This document shows, in pieces, positions 34,531-44,200 of a stretch of DNA of 64,000 bases (position 1 is its first letter; the number at the start of each line of letters is the position of its first letter). The notes below the pieces were generated by a model. It had not been told where the DNA came from, ran no database searches, and was given only the letters and a program-made list of their open reading frames with translations. Source of the stretch: Paracoccus homiensis. Lineage in GTDB: Bacteria > Pseudomonadota > Alphaproteobacteria > Rhodobacterales > Rhodobacteraceae. Position numbers and translations under genes: made by a program. The stretch spans positions 400,783-464,782 of the forward strand of contig NZ_FOHO01000001.1 of the NCBI RefSeq assembly GCF_900111675.1, written 5' to 3'.

Positions 34531-35133
34531 TTATATGTCTATTTCGTCTATCAGTTCGGAAAAGCGATCCAGATAGGCTTTGCGAACCTCTGCCGGGGGT
34601 CGCAACCGGATTTCCAGATCATCCAGCATCGCACTGTCAGGGACCGGAAACAGGCGCCGCGCCTCGCTGTCGGCGAAGCCGGCGATGCGCACCGCTTCCA
34701 GCCGGGCCGACACGCGATCCGCCATCTTGATCTTTTTCTTCACGGTCATCGGCAGGGCCGCGGGCAACCCGAACTTGCGGTGAATCGCCGTCGTCAGGCG
34801 CTGATCCATCTCGCCATATTCCGCCCCCAGCGCCGATTTCACCGGAGAGATCATGTCCCCGATGACATATTCGGGGGCATCATGCAGCAGCGCGGCCAGA
34901 CGCCATCGTGCCGGGGCTTCGGGATTCAGCCGCGCAAAGATACGCTCGACCAACAGGGAATGCTCGGCCACGGAATAGGGCCAGTCGCCCTGGGTCTGAC
35001 CGTTCCATCGCGCGACAAAGGCAAGACCATGCGCGATATCTGTGATCTCGATGTCGAAGGGGGTCGGATCTAGAAGATCAAGGCGACGCCCGGACAGCAT
35101 CCGCTGCCAGGCGCGCCGGGGTTTCTGGGCCAT
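34531..35133 (-). CDS. HD-domain phosphohydrolase (YfbR-like)
   Basis: 200-aa HD-superfamily protein. The metal-binding motifs are YSVAEHSLLV (first His), ALLHDAPEYVIGD (HD pair) and a later Asp in KIKMADRVSA. This matches the YfbR-like group of 5'-deoxynucleotidases, which dephosphorylate dNMPs; a nucleotidase role is inferred. It lies 12 nt downstream of secB on the same strand, so they are probably co-transcribed. It is convergent with hvrA. Confidence 0.85.
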   Translation of the reverse strand: MAQKPRRAWQRMLSGRRLDLLDPTPFDIEITDIAHGLAFVARWNGQTQGDWPYSVAEHSLLVERIFARLNPEAPARWRLAALLHDAPEYVIGDMISPVKSALGAEYGEMDQRLTTAIHRKFGLPAALPMTVKKKIKMADRVSARLEAVRIAGFADSEARRLFPVPDSAMLDDLEIRLRPPAEVRKAYLDRFSELIDEIDI

Positions 35134-35145
35134 CGCCAGATGCCG

Positions 35146-35676
35146 TTACGACAGCTTCTGATCGGCCGGGACCTGCTGGCCCTGCTGCTGCTGTGCGCGC
35201 CGGGCCAGTTCCTGACGGTACAGGGCGACGAAATCGACCGGGTCCATGTTGAAGGGCGGGAAGCCGCCATCACGGGTCAGGTCGGAAATGATGCGCCGCA
35301 CAAAGGGGAACATCATCCGCGGGCATTCGATCATCAGGAACGGGTGCAGCTGATCCTCGGGGACGCCCTCGACATGGAACACTCCGCCATAATCCAGTTC
35401 TGCCAGGAACAGCGTCTGGTCATCGGCCTTGTTCTTCGAGGTCACCCGAAACTTCGAGATCACTTCATACTGATGATCGGCCTGACGCTTGCGCGCATCA
35501 AGGCTGACCTGCACGCTGATTTCGGGCTGCACATCGCCCGAGGGCGCACCCTTCTGCGCAACCGCGTTTTCAAAGGACAGGTCGCGGATATATTGGGCCA
35601 GGATCTGCATCTTGACCTGCTGCTGCTGGGTCTGCGCCTCGGGCGCGGCGCCGTTCGGCTGGCTTTCGTCGGCCAT
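35146..35676 (-). CDS. secB: Protein-export chaperone SecB
   Basis: 176 aa. SecB keeps precursor proteins unfolded and hands them to SecA. Family signatures are QILAQYIRDLSFENAVA near 26-42, VFHVEGVPEDQLHPFLMIECPRMMFPFVRRIISDLTRDGGFPPFNMDPVDFVALYRQEL. The N terminus (AQTQQQQ) and C terminus (QQQQGQQ) carry glutamine-rich tails common in alphaproteobacterial SecB. It forms a probable two-gene unit with the HD hydrolase gene. Confidence 0.97.
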   Translation of the reverse strand: MADESQPNGAAPEAQTQQQQVKMQILAQYIRDLSFENAVAQKGAPSGDVQPEISVQVSLDARKRQADHQYEVISKFRVTSKNKADDQTLFLAELDYGGVFHVEGVPEDQLHPFLMIECPRMMFPFVRRIISDLTRDGGFPPFNMDPVDFVALYRQELARRAQQQQGQQVPADQKLS

Positions 35677-35732
35677 GGTGTTCCCTCAATTGGACGTTTC
35701 AGGCCATGTTCTAGCAGCGCGGTGGCAACCTC

Positions 35733-36257
35733 TCAATGCCGCGTCCACCCTGAATTGCCCCGCGACGCATCGTCCGAAGGCGGAAGATCGGGCCGCGGGG
35801 GCGCGGCTTCGGGTTCATCCTCGACCACATAGTCGCCGTCGATCACGCCCTCGCCATAGGGCGGACGATGGGTTTCACGGCGATAGCCCCCGGACATATT
35901 GACGCGGCTGACCTGAATATGGCGCCCCAGATAGGTCATCACCCGTTCCCGCACACCGGGCAGCAACAGCAGCAGGCCGACCGTGTCGGTGAAGAAACCG
36001 GGCGTCAGCAGCAGCATCCCCGCGATCAGGATCATCACCCCATGCGCCAAGGGGCGGCTGGGGTCGCGAAGCTCGGAAAAGCTGCGCTGAACCTCATTCC
36101 ATGCATGCAGGCCCTGGCTGCGCATCAGGCGATGGCCGACCACGGCCGTCAGCAGCACGATCCCCAGCGTCGGCCACAGACCGATCAGACCGCCCACCTG
36201 AATGAACAGCGCGATCTCGATGATCGGTACGGCCACGAAAAGCCAGAAAAGCCACAT
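35733..36257 (-). CDS. fxsA: FxsA family membrane protein
   Basis: 174 aa. It starts with MWLFWLFVAVPIIEIALFIQVGGLIGLWPTLGIVLLTAVVG, followed by RSQGL...W and GMLLLTPGFFTDTVGLLLLLPGVR, the FxsA signature (inner-membrane protein named for suppression of F-plasmid exclusion of phage T7). The C-terminal tail is hydrophilic. The ATG at 36257 follows AAAGGGAATTCGC; a longer frame to 36287 lacks a site. It is divergent from the Tim44-like gene. Confidence 0.9.
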   Translation of the reverse strand: MWLFWLFVAVPIIEIALFIQVGGLIGLWPTLGIVLLTAVVGHRLMRSQGLHAWNEVQRSFSELRDPSRPLAHGVMILIAGMLLLTPGFFTDTVGLLLLLPGVRERVMTYLGRHIQVSRVNMSGGYRRETHRPPYGEGVIDGDYVVEDEPEAAPPRPDLPPSDDASRGNSGWTRH

Positions 36258-36369
36258 GCGAATTCCCTTTCCTTTACCGGCGGGCAACTGGACTTGCCCC
36301 GGCGCAATCCCTACATAATGGGCAAGTTGTCATATACCAACAGACCCGCCCCGATTTGAGGTTCAACTG

Positions 36370-37029
36370 ATGTCCAACGCGCTGATCCAGCTTCTCGTCC
36401 TGGCCGGGATCGCCATTTTTCTGATCCTGCGCCTGCGCAATGTCCTGGGCACGCGTGACGGGTTCGAACCGCCAAAGGTCGAAAATCCCGCCCAGCCCGA
36501 CCGTCGCCGGTTCGAGGTGATCGAGGGCAGCGCGGATGAGCCGGATCACGACATCAACGACCATGTCGAGCCGGGCAGCCCTGCCGCGGCCGCCCTGACG
36601 GCGATGAAGCAGGCCGAACCGTCCTTCGGGGTCGGCAGCTTTCTGACCGGCGCGAAATCCGCGCATGAGATGATCCTGATGAGCTTTGAGCGCGGCGATA
36701 TCGCGGATGTGCGCCCGTTCCTGTCGGAACCCGTCGCCGAGGCGTTCCAGTCGGTCATCGATCAGCGCAAGGCCGCCGGCCAGACGGTCGAAGCGCAATA
36801 TCTGGGCACGCGCGAAACCGCCCTGGCGCAGGCCGAATACGACAGCACGACCGGACTGGCCGAGGTAACCGTGCGCTTCGTGGCCGAAGTCATCGTGGCC
36901 ACCCGCGACGCCGACGGCAGCGTGATCGAGGGCGACCCCAAGGCACCGCGCAAACAGCGCGACCTGTGGACCTTCGCCCGCCACATGGGTCAGAACGACC
37001 CGAACTGGCAGCTTGTCGCGACCGGCTGA
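36370..37029 (+). CDS. Tim44-like domain membrane-associated protein
   Basis: 219 aa. One N-terminal helix (about 4-20, LIQLLVLAGIAIFLILRL), then a linker and a Tim44/MRPL45-like alpha-beta domain from about 85 (SFLTGAKSAHEMILMSFERGDIADVRPFLSEPVAEAF to WTFARHMGQNDPNWQLVATG). Bacterial homologues such as TimA are linked to inner-membrane import or assembly; the exact job is not known. Its TGA overlaps the ATG of the Smr gene (TGATG), so the two are coupled. Confidence 0.9.
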   Translation: MSNALIQLLVLAGIAIFLILRLRNVLGTRDGFEPPKVENPAQPDRRRFEVIEGSADEPDHDINDHVEPGSPAAAALTAMKQAEPSFGVGSFLTGAKSAHEMILMSFERGDIADVRPFLSEPVAEAFQSVIDQRKAAGQTVEAQYLGTRETALAQAEYDSTTGLAEVTVRFVAEVIVATRDADGSVIEGDPKAPRKQRDLWTFARHMGQNDPNWQLVATG

Positions 37030-37619
37030 TGGCGCGGCGGCGGCGTGATCTGACGCCTGACGAACAGGAGTTGTGGTCACGCATCGCGCGCACGGCCGAC
37101 ACGACCTATGCAAAAACGACGCCCGCACCGGTCGCCCCCGCGACCAAGCTGCCGGCATCCTTGAAACAGCCCCCCGCCATGCCTGACGCCGTGCCGGCAT
37201 TCCGGATCGGACAGGCGGCCAAAGGCGGTCGTCCGCTGCACGACCCCTCACCCAGCCCGGCGCAGCGCCTGTCGCAATCGCCGCTGCGCATGGACCACAA
37301 GACCCACAAGCGCATGACCCAGGGAAAGTTGCGCCCCGAGGCGCGGCTGGACCTGCATGGCATGACATTGGCGGCGGCCCATCCCGAGCTGATCGCCTTC
37401 ATCCTGTCCTGCAGGGCCAATGGAAATCGTCTGGTTCTGGTCATCACCGGCAAGGGGCGCGGCGATCACGGCCCGCTGCCCACCCGACCCGGCGCGCTGC
37501 GCCACCAGGTGCCGTTCTGGCTGCACCAGCCGCCGTTGTCGGCCGCGGTCCAGCAGGTCACCGCCGCGCATTATCGGCACGGCGGCGAAGGGGCCTACTA
37601 CGTCTATCTGCGCCGTTAG
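37029..37619 (+). CDS. Smr domain protein
   Basis: 196 aa from ATG at 37029. A basic start (MARRRRDLTPDEQELWSRIA) is followed by a proline-rich linker and the small MutS-related domain near 105-190, with RLDLHGMTLAAAH, VLVITGKGRGDHG and PFWLHQPPLSAAVQQVTAAHYRHGGEGAYYVYLRR. Smr domains are nucleases or DNA/RNA-binding modules. It is translationally coupled to the Tim44-like gene. Some codons upstream are open but fall within that gene. Confidence 0.93.
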   Translation: MARRRRDLTPDEQELWSRIARTADTTYAKTTPAPVAPATKLPASLKQPPAMPDAVPAFRIGQAAKGGRPLHDPSPSPAQRLSQSPLRMDHKTHKRMTQGKLRPEARLDLHGMTLAAAHPELIAFILSCRANGNRLVLVITGKGRGDHGPLPTRPGALRHQVPFWLHQPPLSAAVQQVTAAHYRHGGEGAYYVYLRR

Positions 37620-37623
37620 CGGG

Positions 37624-37806
37624 TCAGCTGTATTTCGCCTTGGGTCCGGCGAAATACCAGATGATCAGTCCCAGAACCGGCAGAATCGCAATCAGCGCGA
37701 TCCACAGCACCTTCGTTCCGGTCGTTTCCTTCGTATTGATGACGGACGCGATCGCCCAGACATCCAGCACGAAGATGATCACACCAAGAATGAATTCCAT
37801 CGCCAC
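37624..37806 (-). CDS. Small PLDc_N-domain membrane protein
   Basis: 60 aa with two membrane helices (about 4-22 and 32-52) separated by NTKETTGTKVLWIALIAILPVLGLIIWYFAGP. This is the phospholipase-D N-terminal (PLDc_N) motif found as a stand-alone small protein. No catalytic HKD motif is possible at this size. It may start at the second Met (MEFI, 37800). It is convergent with the Smr gene, 4 nt apart. The function is unknown. Confidence 0.8.
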   Translation of the reverse strand: MAMEFILGVIIFVLDVWAIASVINTKETTGTKVLWIALIAILPVLGLIIWYFAGPKAKYS

Positions 37807-37860
37807 GCACCTCGTTGAACAGGGTCAGACCCCCAACAAGATGCGCGGCAATCGGTTCCC

Positions 37861-39168
37861 TTACAACACGTAGCGCGACAGGTCCGCCGACCGTGACAGA
37901 TCGCCGATGTGACGCTCGACGAACTCGCCATCGACACTGACCGTCTGACCAGCCTGATCGGGCGCCTCGAAGGACAGTTCCTCGAAGACGCGCTCGATCA
38001 CGGTATACAGACGCCGCGCCCCGATATTCTCGACCGAGCCATTGACCTCGGCCGCGATCCGCGCCAGCGCGACGATACCGTCCTCGGTGAAATTCACCGT
38101 CACGCCCTCGGTCTGCATCAGCGCGGTGTACTGGCGGGTCAACGCGTTGTCGGTTTCGGTCAGGATGCGGATGAAATCGGCTTCGGTCAGCGCGCGCAAC
38201 TCTACACGGATCGGCAGCCGCCCCTGCAATTCAGGCAGCAGGTCGCTGGGTTTCGCGACATGAAACGCCCCCGACGCGATGAACAGGATATGATCGGTCT
38301 TGACCGCACCGTATTTCGTGCTGACGGTCGTTCCCTCGATCAAAGGCAACAGGTCGCGCTGCACCCCCTCGCGGCTGACATCGCCGCCGCGGGCATCGCT
38401 GCGGGCACAGACCTTGTCGATCTCGTCGACAAAGACGATGCCGTTTTCCTGAACCGATTCCAGCGCGGCTGCCTTGACGGTGTCGTCATCCAGCAGCTTG
38501 TCGGCCTCTTCCGCGATCAGCAGCTCATAGCTTTCGGCGACCGTCACCTTGCGCCGCACCCGGCGCCCGCCAAAGGCCTTCATCAGCCCCGACAGATCCA
38601 TCATCCCGCCCAGGCTGGCGCCGGGCTGTCCGGGCACATCCATGCCCCCCAGCGGGTTCGAGTTGTCGACCAGCTCCAGCTCGATCGTGGTGTCGTCCAG
38701 CTCGCCCCGCTTCAGCTTGTCGCGGAACATCTGTCGCGTCCCATCCCGCGCACCCTCGCCCGCCAGCGCCTCGATCACGCGCTCCTCGGCCGATTTATGC
38801 GCCCGCGCTTTCACCTCGTCGCGCATCCGCTCGCGGGTGTCGATCACCGCAGCATCCACCAGATCGCGGATGATCTGCTCGACATCGCGACCGACATAGC
38901 CGACCTCGGTGAATTTCGTCGCCTCGACCTTGATGAAGGGCGCATTGGCCAGCTTGGCAAGACGGCGGCTGATCTCGGTCTTGCCGACGCCGGTCGGGCC
39001 GATCATCAGGATGTTCTTGGGATAGACCTCGTCACGCAGATCGTCGCCCAGCTGCTTGCGCCGCCAACGATTGCGCAGCGCCACGGCCACGGCGCGCTTG
39101 GCCTCTTTCTGGCCAATGATAAAGCGATCAAGCTCGGAAACGATCGCACGGGGTGTCAGGTCGGTCAT
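37861..39168 (-). CDS. hslU: HslU, ATPase subunit of the HslUV protease
   Basis: 435-aa AAA+ unfoldase. It shows Walker [10 protein letters not shown] near 55-63, the GYVGRD pore loop near 88, Walker [11 protein letters not shown], and the C-terminal FEAPD...DLSRYVL tail that docks into HslV. It unfolds substrates and feeds them to the HslV peptidase. It lies downstream of hslV on the same strand with an unusual 81-nt gap containing a double-hairpin element. The ATG follows CGAGGCACATC. Confidence 0.96.
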   Translation of the reverse strand: MTDLTPRAIVSELDRFIIGQKEAKRAVAVALRNRWRRKQLGDDLRDEVYPKNILMIGPTGVGKTEISRRLAKLANAPFIKVEATKFTEVGYVGRDVEQIIRDLVDAAVIDTRERMRDEVKARAHKSAEERVIEALAGEGARDGTRQMFRDKLKRGELDDTTIELELVDNSNPLGGMDVPGQPGASLGGMMDLSGLMKAFGGRRVRRKVTVAESYELLIAEEADKLLDDDTVKAAALESVQENGIVFVDEIDKVCARSDARGGDVSREGVQRDLLPLIEGTTVSTKYGAVKTDHILFIASGAFHVAKPSDLLPELQGRLPIRVELRALTEADFIRILTETDNALTRQYTALMQTEGVTVNFTEDGIVALARIAAEVNGSVENIGARRLYTVIERVFEELSFEAPDQAGQTVSVDGEFVERHIGDLSRSADLSRYVL

Positions 39169-39181
39169 GATGTGCCTCGGT

Positions 39182-39249
39182 GGCTATCTTCTGTGTTCAA
39201 ATATCCCGGGGGTAAGGCCCGGCACGGGCCAGGGGGCGGCGCCCCCCCC
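39182..39249 (-). repeat. 3'-element copy 1 (directly after hslV stop)
   Basis: Read on the minus strand, starting at the hslV stop: hairpin A (GGGGGC / GCCCCC), hairpin B (GGCCCG / CGGGCC), TTACCCCC, then GGATATTTGAACACAGAAGATAGCC. Copy 2 follows truB at 53631-53697 in the same sense orientation, with the tail identical except at two bases. It lies between hslV and hslU. Confidence 0.75.
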
Positions 39250-39807
39250 CTACCCGTCCAGCGTCTCGACGGTCAGATTGCCATTGGTATAGACGCAGAT
39301 ATCGGCAGCGATCGCCATGGCCTTGCGCGCCACGGACTCGGCATCCAGATCCGTCGCCAGCAGGCCGCGGGCCGCCGCCAGCGCGAAATTCCCGCCCGAG
39401 CCGATGGCGGCGACATCATGTTCGGGTTCCAGAACATCGCCCGCACCGGTCACGACATAGACCTGATCGCCATCGGTGACGATCAGCATCGCTTCCAGAT
39501 TGCGCAGATATTTGTCGGTGCGCCAATCCTTGGCCAGCTCGACGCAGGCGCGCTGCAACTGACCTGGTGCAGCCTCCAGCTTTTTCTCCAGCCGCTCCAG
39601 CAGGGTAAAGGCATCGGCGGTCGAACCGGCGAACCCGACGACCACGTCACGGCCACCGGGCGACAGCCGCCGCACCTTGCGCGCACTGCCCTTCATCACC
39701 GTCGGGCCGACGCTGACCTGCCCGTCGCCTGCGACCACAACCTTACCTCCGCGGCGCACGGCAAGGATCGTCGTGCCATGCCAACCGGGAAACTTTTCTT
39801 CCGCCAT
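39250..39807 (-). CDS. hslV: HslV, peptidase subunit of the HslUV protease
   Basis: 185-aa proteasome-like threonine protease. The nucleophile is the first Thr of [10 protein letters not shown] (T12), exposed after removal of the first 11 residues. Conserved [29 protein letters not shown] and [16 protein letters not shown] stretches follow. It forms a dodecamer capped by HslU. Upstream of it is a 91-nt region divergent from the gene at 39899. A double-hairpin element directly follows its stop. Confidence 0.96.
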   Translation of the reverse strand: MAEEKFPGWHGTTILAVRRGGKVVVAGDGQVSVGPTVMKGSARKVRRLSPGGRDVVVGFAGSTADAFTLLERLEKKLEAAPGQLQRACVELAKDWRTDKYLRNLEAMLIVTDGDQVYVVTGAGDVLEPEHDVAAIGSGGNFALAAARGLLATDLDAESVARKAMAIAADICVYTNGNLTVETLDG

Positions 39808-39898
39808 AAGGGCCTCCGTCGTTTCGGGTCAGATATGGTTGCCACCCGCGCAGCGCAACCCGTTGCGCCGCTTTGACGCGCGGCCTAGCCTGCCCGAC

Positions 39899-40801
39899 AT
39901 GAGCCAGCCGCGGATCCTGAACATCTATCTCTACCCACCGATGCTGCACATGGCGCGGGCGGGAAAGTCGGGCTTTCTCAATCGCTTGACGCGGCTGCTG
40001 ACGGATCGGGACTGGCAGGTCCGGATCCGGTGGTCGGGTGATCGCCCACGAGCGCAGGCCGCCGATCAGCCGGGCTATGCGCTTTATCACATGGAACAGC
40101 CCACCCATGATCGCGCCCTGACATTCCGGCTGGCCTATCACTATCCGTTCTGGCGTCTGGAACGGCAGGCCCAACGCTGGCGCTGGCCGGTGGCGCGGGC
40201 GGCGTTCGACCCGGCCTTGGTGCCGCGCCGACAGGCCGATGATTTCGCGCTTCGCCTGCGCCGCCGCGTGCTTGGCGATATCACCCCGTCTCGTGGCGAT
40301 CACATTCTGGTGCCATTGCAGGGGCGGCTGCGGCAGACCCGATCCTTTCAGGTCGCAAGCCCGATCGACATGCTGGAACAGGCCGCGCAAACCGGGCGCC
40401 CCACCATCGCGACGCTGCACCCGAAGGAAACCCTTGATGAGCAGGACGACAAGGCCCTTGCCGCGCTTGCTGCCCGATATCCGAACCTGACCATCGGCGG
40501 AAACAGCGCGCAGCTTTTGCCCGATTGCGCCTTTGTCGTCACCCAGAACAGCGCGGTGGCCTTTGACGGGTTCATTCTGGGCAAGCCTGCGGTGCTTTTC
40601 GCGCAATCCGACTTTCACCACATCGCGCTGAAGGCGGCGGATCTGGGCGCCGAACGGGCCATCGGGCAGGCCATGTCACACCAGCCGGATTTCGCGGGCT
40701 ACCTGCACTGGTTTCTGACATGCCAAAGTCTGGACATGATGGCCCCGGACGCCGACGAGCATCTGCTGGCGGCCATGCGCGATGGCGGCTGGCCGGTGTG
40801 A
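39899..40801 (+). CDS. Hypothetical protein, possibly capsule-polysaccharide-related
   Basis: 300 aa from ATG 39899, with no signal peptide or membrane helix. The C-terminal half has TIATLHPKETLDE, LTIGGNSAQLLPDCAFVVTQNSAVAFDGFILGKPAVLF and FHHIALKA, which resemble the nucleotide-sugar-binding end of KpsC/KpsS-like capsule glycosyltransferases (the HPxE...NSxxxxE/DxxxxGKPxxxF pattern). This is only motif similarity, so a glycosyltransferase role is tentative. It is divergent from hslV, and no polysaccharide genes are beside it. Confidence 0.65.
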   Translation: MSQPRILNIYLYPPMLHMARAGKSGFLNRLTRLLTDRDWQVRIRWSGDRPRAQAADQPGYALYHMEQPTHDRALTFRLAYHYPFWRLERQAQRWRWPVARAAFDPALVPRRQADDFALRLRRRVLGDITPSRGDHILVPLQGRLRQTRSFQVASPIDMLEQAAQTGRPTIATLHPKETLDEQDDKALAALAARYPNLTIGGNSAQLLPDCAFVVTQNSAVAFDGFILGKPAVLFAQSDFHHIALKAADLGAERAIGQAMSHQPDFAGYLHWFLTCQSLDMMAPDADEHLLAAMRDGGWPV

Positions 40802-40811
40802 TCCGGACATG

Positions 40812-40838
40812 AAAAAAGCCGCCCCGAAACGGGACGGC
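40812..40838 (-). terminator. Rho-independent terminator of trxA
   Basis: Minus strand: GCCGTCCCG, TTT loop, CGGGGCGGC, then TTTTTT. It lies 20 nt after the trxA stop and ends the long tsaE-amgK to trxA operon. Confidence 0.88.
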
Positions 40839-40858
40839 CCAATCACCATGGCGCAGTC

Positions 40859-41179
40859 TTAGACCGACTCGTCGATCCAGCTTTTCAGCGCGGCTTTCGG
40901 TGCCGCACCCATGCGGTTCGACACGACCTCGCCGCCCTTGAACATGAACAGTGCCGGGATGCCACGCACGCCCAGGGCCGCTGCCTGTTCGGGGTTCTCG
41001 TCGACATTGACCTTCACGATCTTCAGCTTGCCGGCATATTCGTCCGACAGCTCTTCCAGAGCCGGGCCGATCTGCTTGCACGGGCCACACCACTCGGCCC
41101 AGAAATCGACGATCACGGGGGTGTCGGCCTGACGGACTTCGGCGTCGAATTCGGCGTCATTCACGTGGACGGTTGCCAT
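40859..41179 (-). CDS. trxA: Thioredoxin
   Basis: 106-aa cytosolic thioredoxin with redox active site WCGPCK (C31, C34), preceded by VIVDFWAE and followed by the cis-proline loop [11 protein letters not shown]. It reduces protein disulfides. The ATG at 41179 follows CAAGGAGAAAACAGC; the frame open to 41224 has no site. It lies 61 nt after addA and before a strong terminator, probably the last gene of the operon. Confidence 0.97.
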   Translation of the reverse strand: MATVHVNDAEFDAEVRQADTPVIVDFWAEWCGPCKQIGPALEELSDEYAGKLKIVKVNVDENPEQAAALGVRGIPALFMFKGGEVVSNRMGAAPKAALKSWIDESV

Positions 41180-41240
41180 GCTGTTTTCTCCTTGGGGCAC
41201 TGGTGGCCTGTGCCACCTTCGCAAATTCGTTCACCAACAG

Positions 41241-44200
41241 CTATGAACCCGACGCGTTCGGGTCAAGGGCGGGCAAGGCGCGGTCCAGCAGCGGATCGGG
41301 CAGATCCATCAGCGTCCGGGTGGCGGTCCACAGAACCGCACAGCGCAGCGGCCGGTCCGGATAGATCTGGCGCAGGGCCGCGCGATAGGCCGCCATCTGG
41401 CGCAGGATCCCCTCGGGCGTGTCGTCTGGCGCGGTCGGCACGACCGAATTCGACTTGTAATCGACGGCCAGAACCTCGGCATCGGTGACGATCAGCCGGT
41501 CGATGGTGCCATGCAGCGTCCCCAGACCCGGCAATGGCGCGGTCAGTTCCACCTCGCGCAGGACAACTGCGCCCGCTGGCGGGTCCATGACCTGCGACAG
41601 ATCGGGCGCATCGATCACCTCGGACGCCTCGGCCAGCAGATCGGCCAGTTCGACGGCATCGGGCAAGCCACCCTCGCCCCCCGACAGCGCCGCGCGGGCC
41701 AGATCGGGCCATTGGTCGCGCGACACCCCCGGCAGATGTTCCAACAGCAGGTGCAGCCTGGTGCCGCGCAGCATCGCGGCCTCGGGATCGGCATCCGCGA
41801 CAGGACCGCCGACGACCTTTGCACCGCCCAGGGATGTCGCGGCGACGGGGCGGCTGCGTTCGGGCGCGGGCGGGGCCAGCTGCGCGGTCCAGTCGGGCAG
41901 ATCGACCTTATTCGCCGTGACGACGCGGGCCTCGACCTCATCGGTGGGCCAGTCGCCATAGGACAGGCGCAGCGCGGTACCCACGCCCTCGATCTCGACC
42001 TCGCTACGGGGCAACGCGGCGCGGCCCGCCCCCTCGACGATAATGCTGTGCCAACTGTCCAGCCCGGTCCCGGTCTCGCCAGCCGCCGCCACGATCAGCC
42101 AGCTTTCGGCACGGGTCATCGCCACATACAGCAGTCGCCGGCTTTCCTCGGCCTGTTTGCGGGCCTGTTCCTCGACCGCTTCGGCGACGATCTCGGGGCG
42201 TTGCTCGGCACTGCCGCGCCAGATCGGGCGGTCGTCGATGCGCACGGTCCGGGCGCGATTGTCGGGCCTGCGCTTCTTGGTTTCGGGCATGATCACGACC
42301 GGGCTTTCCAACCCTTTCGAGCCATGCACCGTCATGATCCGGATCAGCCCGCCCGCGCCGCCGGGCAGTTGGCGCTTGACCTGCACATCATCGCCGGACA
42401 GCCAGACCAGAAACCCGGTCAGCGAAGGTGTCTCGACCACCTCATAGGCCAATGCCTGCGACATCAACTCGTCGATCCCGTCCTCGGCCTCGGCCCCCAG
42501 CCGCGCCAGCAGCGCGGCCCGCCCGCCATGCCGGGTCAGCAGGCGCGAGATCAGATCATAGGGGCGCAGGAAATCCGCCTGATCCATCAGATCAGCCAGA
42601 ATTTCGCGCGCGCGATCATGCCCGGACTCGCGCAGGCGCTGGGTCAGGTATTGACGGCCACGCCCGGCGGAAAGCCGATACAGATCATCCTCGGTCAGCC
42701 CGAACAAGGGCGAGCGCAGCGCGGCAGCCAGCGACAGATCATCCTCGGGCGTGGCAATGACCGACAGCGTGGCGACGATATCGCGCACCGCCAGTTCGGC
42801 CGCCAGTTTCAGCCGGTCGGCCCCCGCCACCGGCAGGCCCGCCGCCTTGCATTCGCGCAGCAGATCTTCGAACAGGCGGGCGCGGCGCTGAACCAGGATC
42901 TGGATATCGCCGGGGCCGATGGCGCGAACCTGGTTGCTTTTGGGATCCAGGAACGGCGTACCGATGATCGCCCTGATCTGGCCCGCGACAGCCCGCGCCA
43001 GCACCGTGTCCGCCGCATTTTCGGCAGGCGCATCGACGGGCTGCGTCCAGTCACCCTCTTCCGGCTTTTCCGGTTCGGGCAGAGGCGGCCAGATATCGAC
43101 CCGCCCCGGCAGACCGTCGCGAAAGGCGATATGGTTCGGCGGATCGCCCAGCCCCTCGGCCGCATCGCCCTGAAAGACCGCATCGACCAGCGACAGCACC
43201 GCCGGGGACGAGCGGAAGGAATGCGCAAGCCCGCGCCGCTGCATCGGCTGTGCGACGGCTTCGAAATCCTGGTCGAAACGGTCGCGCATCGCCTCGAACA
43301 CGGCGATGTCGGCGCCCTGAAAGGAATAGATCGACTGTTTGGGATCCCCGACGACGAACAGGGTCCGGGTCCGGTCCTGCGCACCGGCGCCGCTGGTGAA
43401 TTCATCGGTCAGGCTGCGGATCACCCGCCATTGGTCGGGGCTGGTATCCTGCGCCTCATCGACAAGGATGTGGTCGATCCCGCCATCCAGCCGCCACAGC
43501 ACCCATTGCGCCATGCTGGATTCGCGCAAAAGCCGCGCGGTCCGGTGGATCAGGTCGTCGAAATCCAGCCAGCCATGGGCCGCCTTGCGGATCGCCATGC
43601 GCTGAACGAAGGCATGGCCAAAGCGATGCAGCGCCAGCGTCTTTTCCGCCAGCCCCAGCGCAAGCGCCAGGGGCCGCGCATCCTCGACCCGCTGCATCAG
43701 GGCCTCAAGTTCCTCCATGAAGGGGGCGCAGGGGCCTTCGCGCAGCGGCTTGCCCGGCAGGCTGCCGATCTTGGCCGAAAACGGCACCTTGGTCTTGGCA
43801 CCGGTCAGCAGGGCGCCGATCAGGATCGTCAGCTCGGCCATGCCGGGATCGCGCCAGCGACCGCCGCGCAGCTTGTCGGCCAGTTTGACGTCATTGGCGC
43901 CCCCCTTGCCCAACAGCGGCAACAGCGCGTCGAACAGATCACCCTCGCCGCCGTCAAACACCTGCGCCAGCAGACCGTCCTGATCCAGACCCGGCGGCAG
44001 GCCCAGCCCGCGCCAGATCGCGTCCGCATCGGGGGCGGGGGCAAAATCGGCCTCGCTGAGACCGGCCAGGAACCCGTCCAGATTGTCGCCGCCATGCAGT
44101 GCCACCAGATCGCGCATGACCGGATCGCCCTGTTCGGCCATTTCCTCGACGATCTCGGCCCGCAGGGCGCGACCGGTGCGGTCATCCAGCTCCACGAAGC

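Noticed and set aside
37909..39876. 655-aa open frame antisense to hslU/hslV
   Set aside because: It covers two unmistakable genes and an intergenic region; a shadow of biased codon use.
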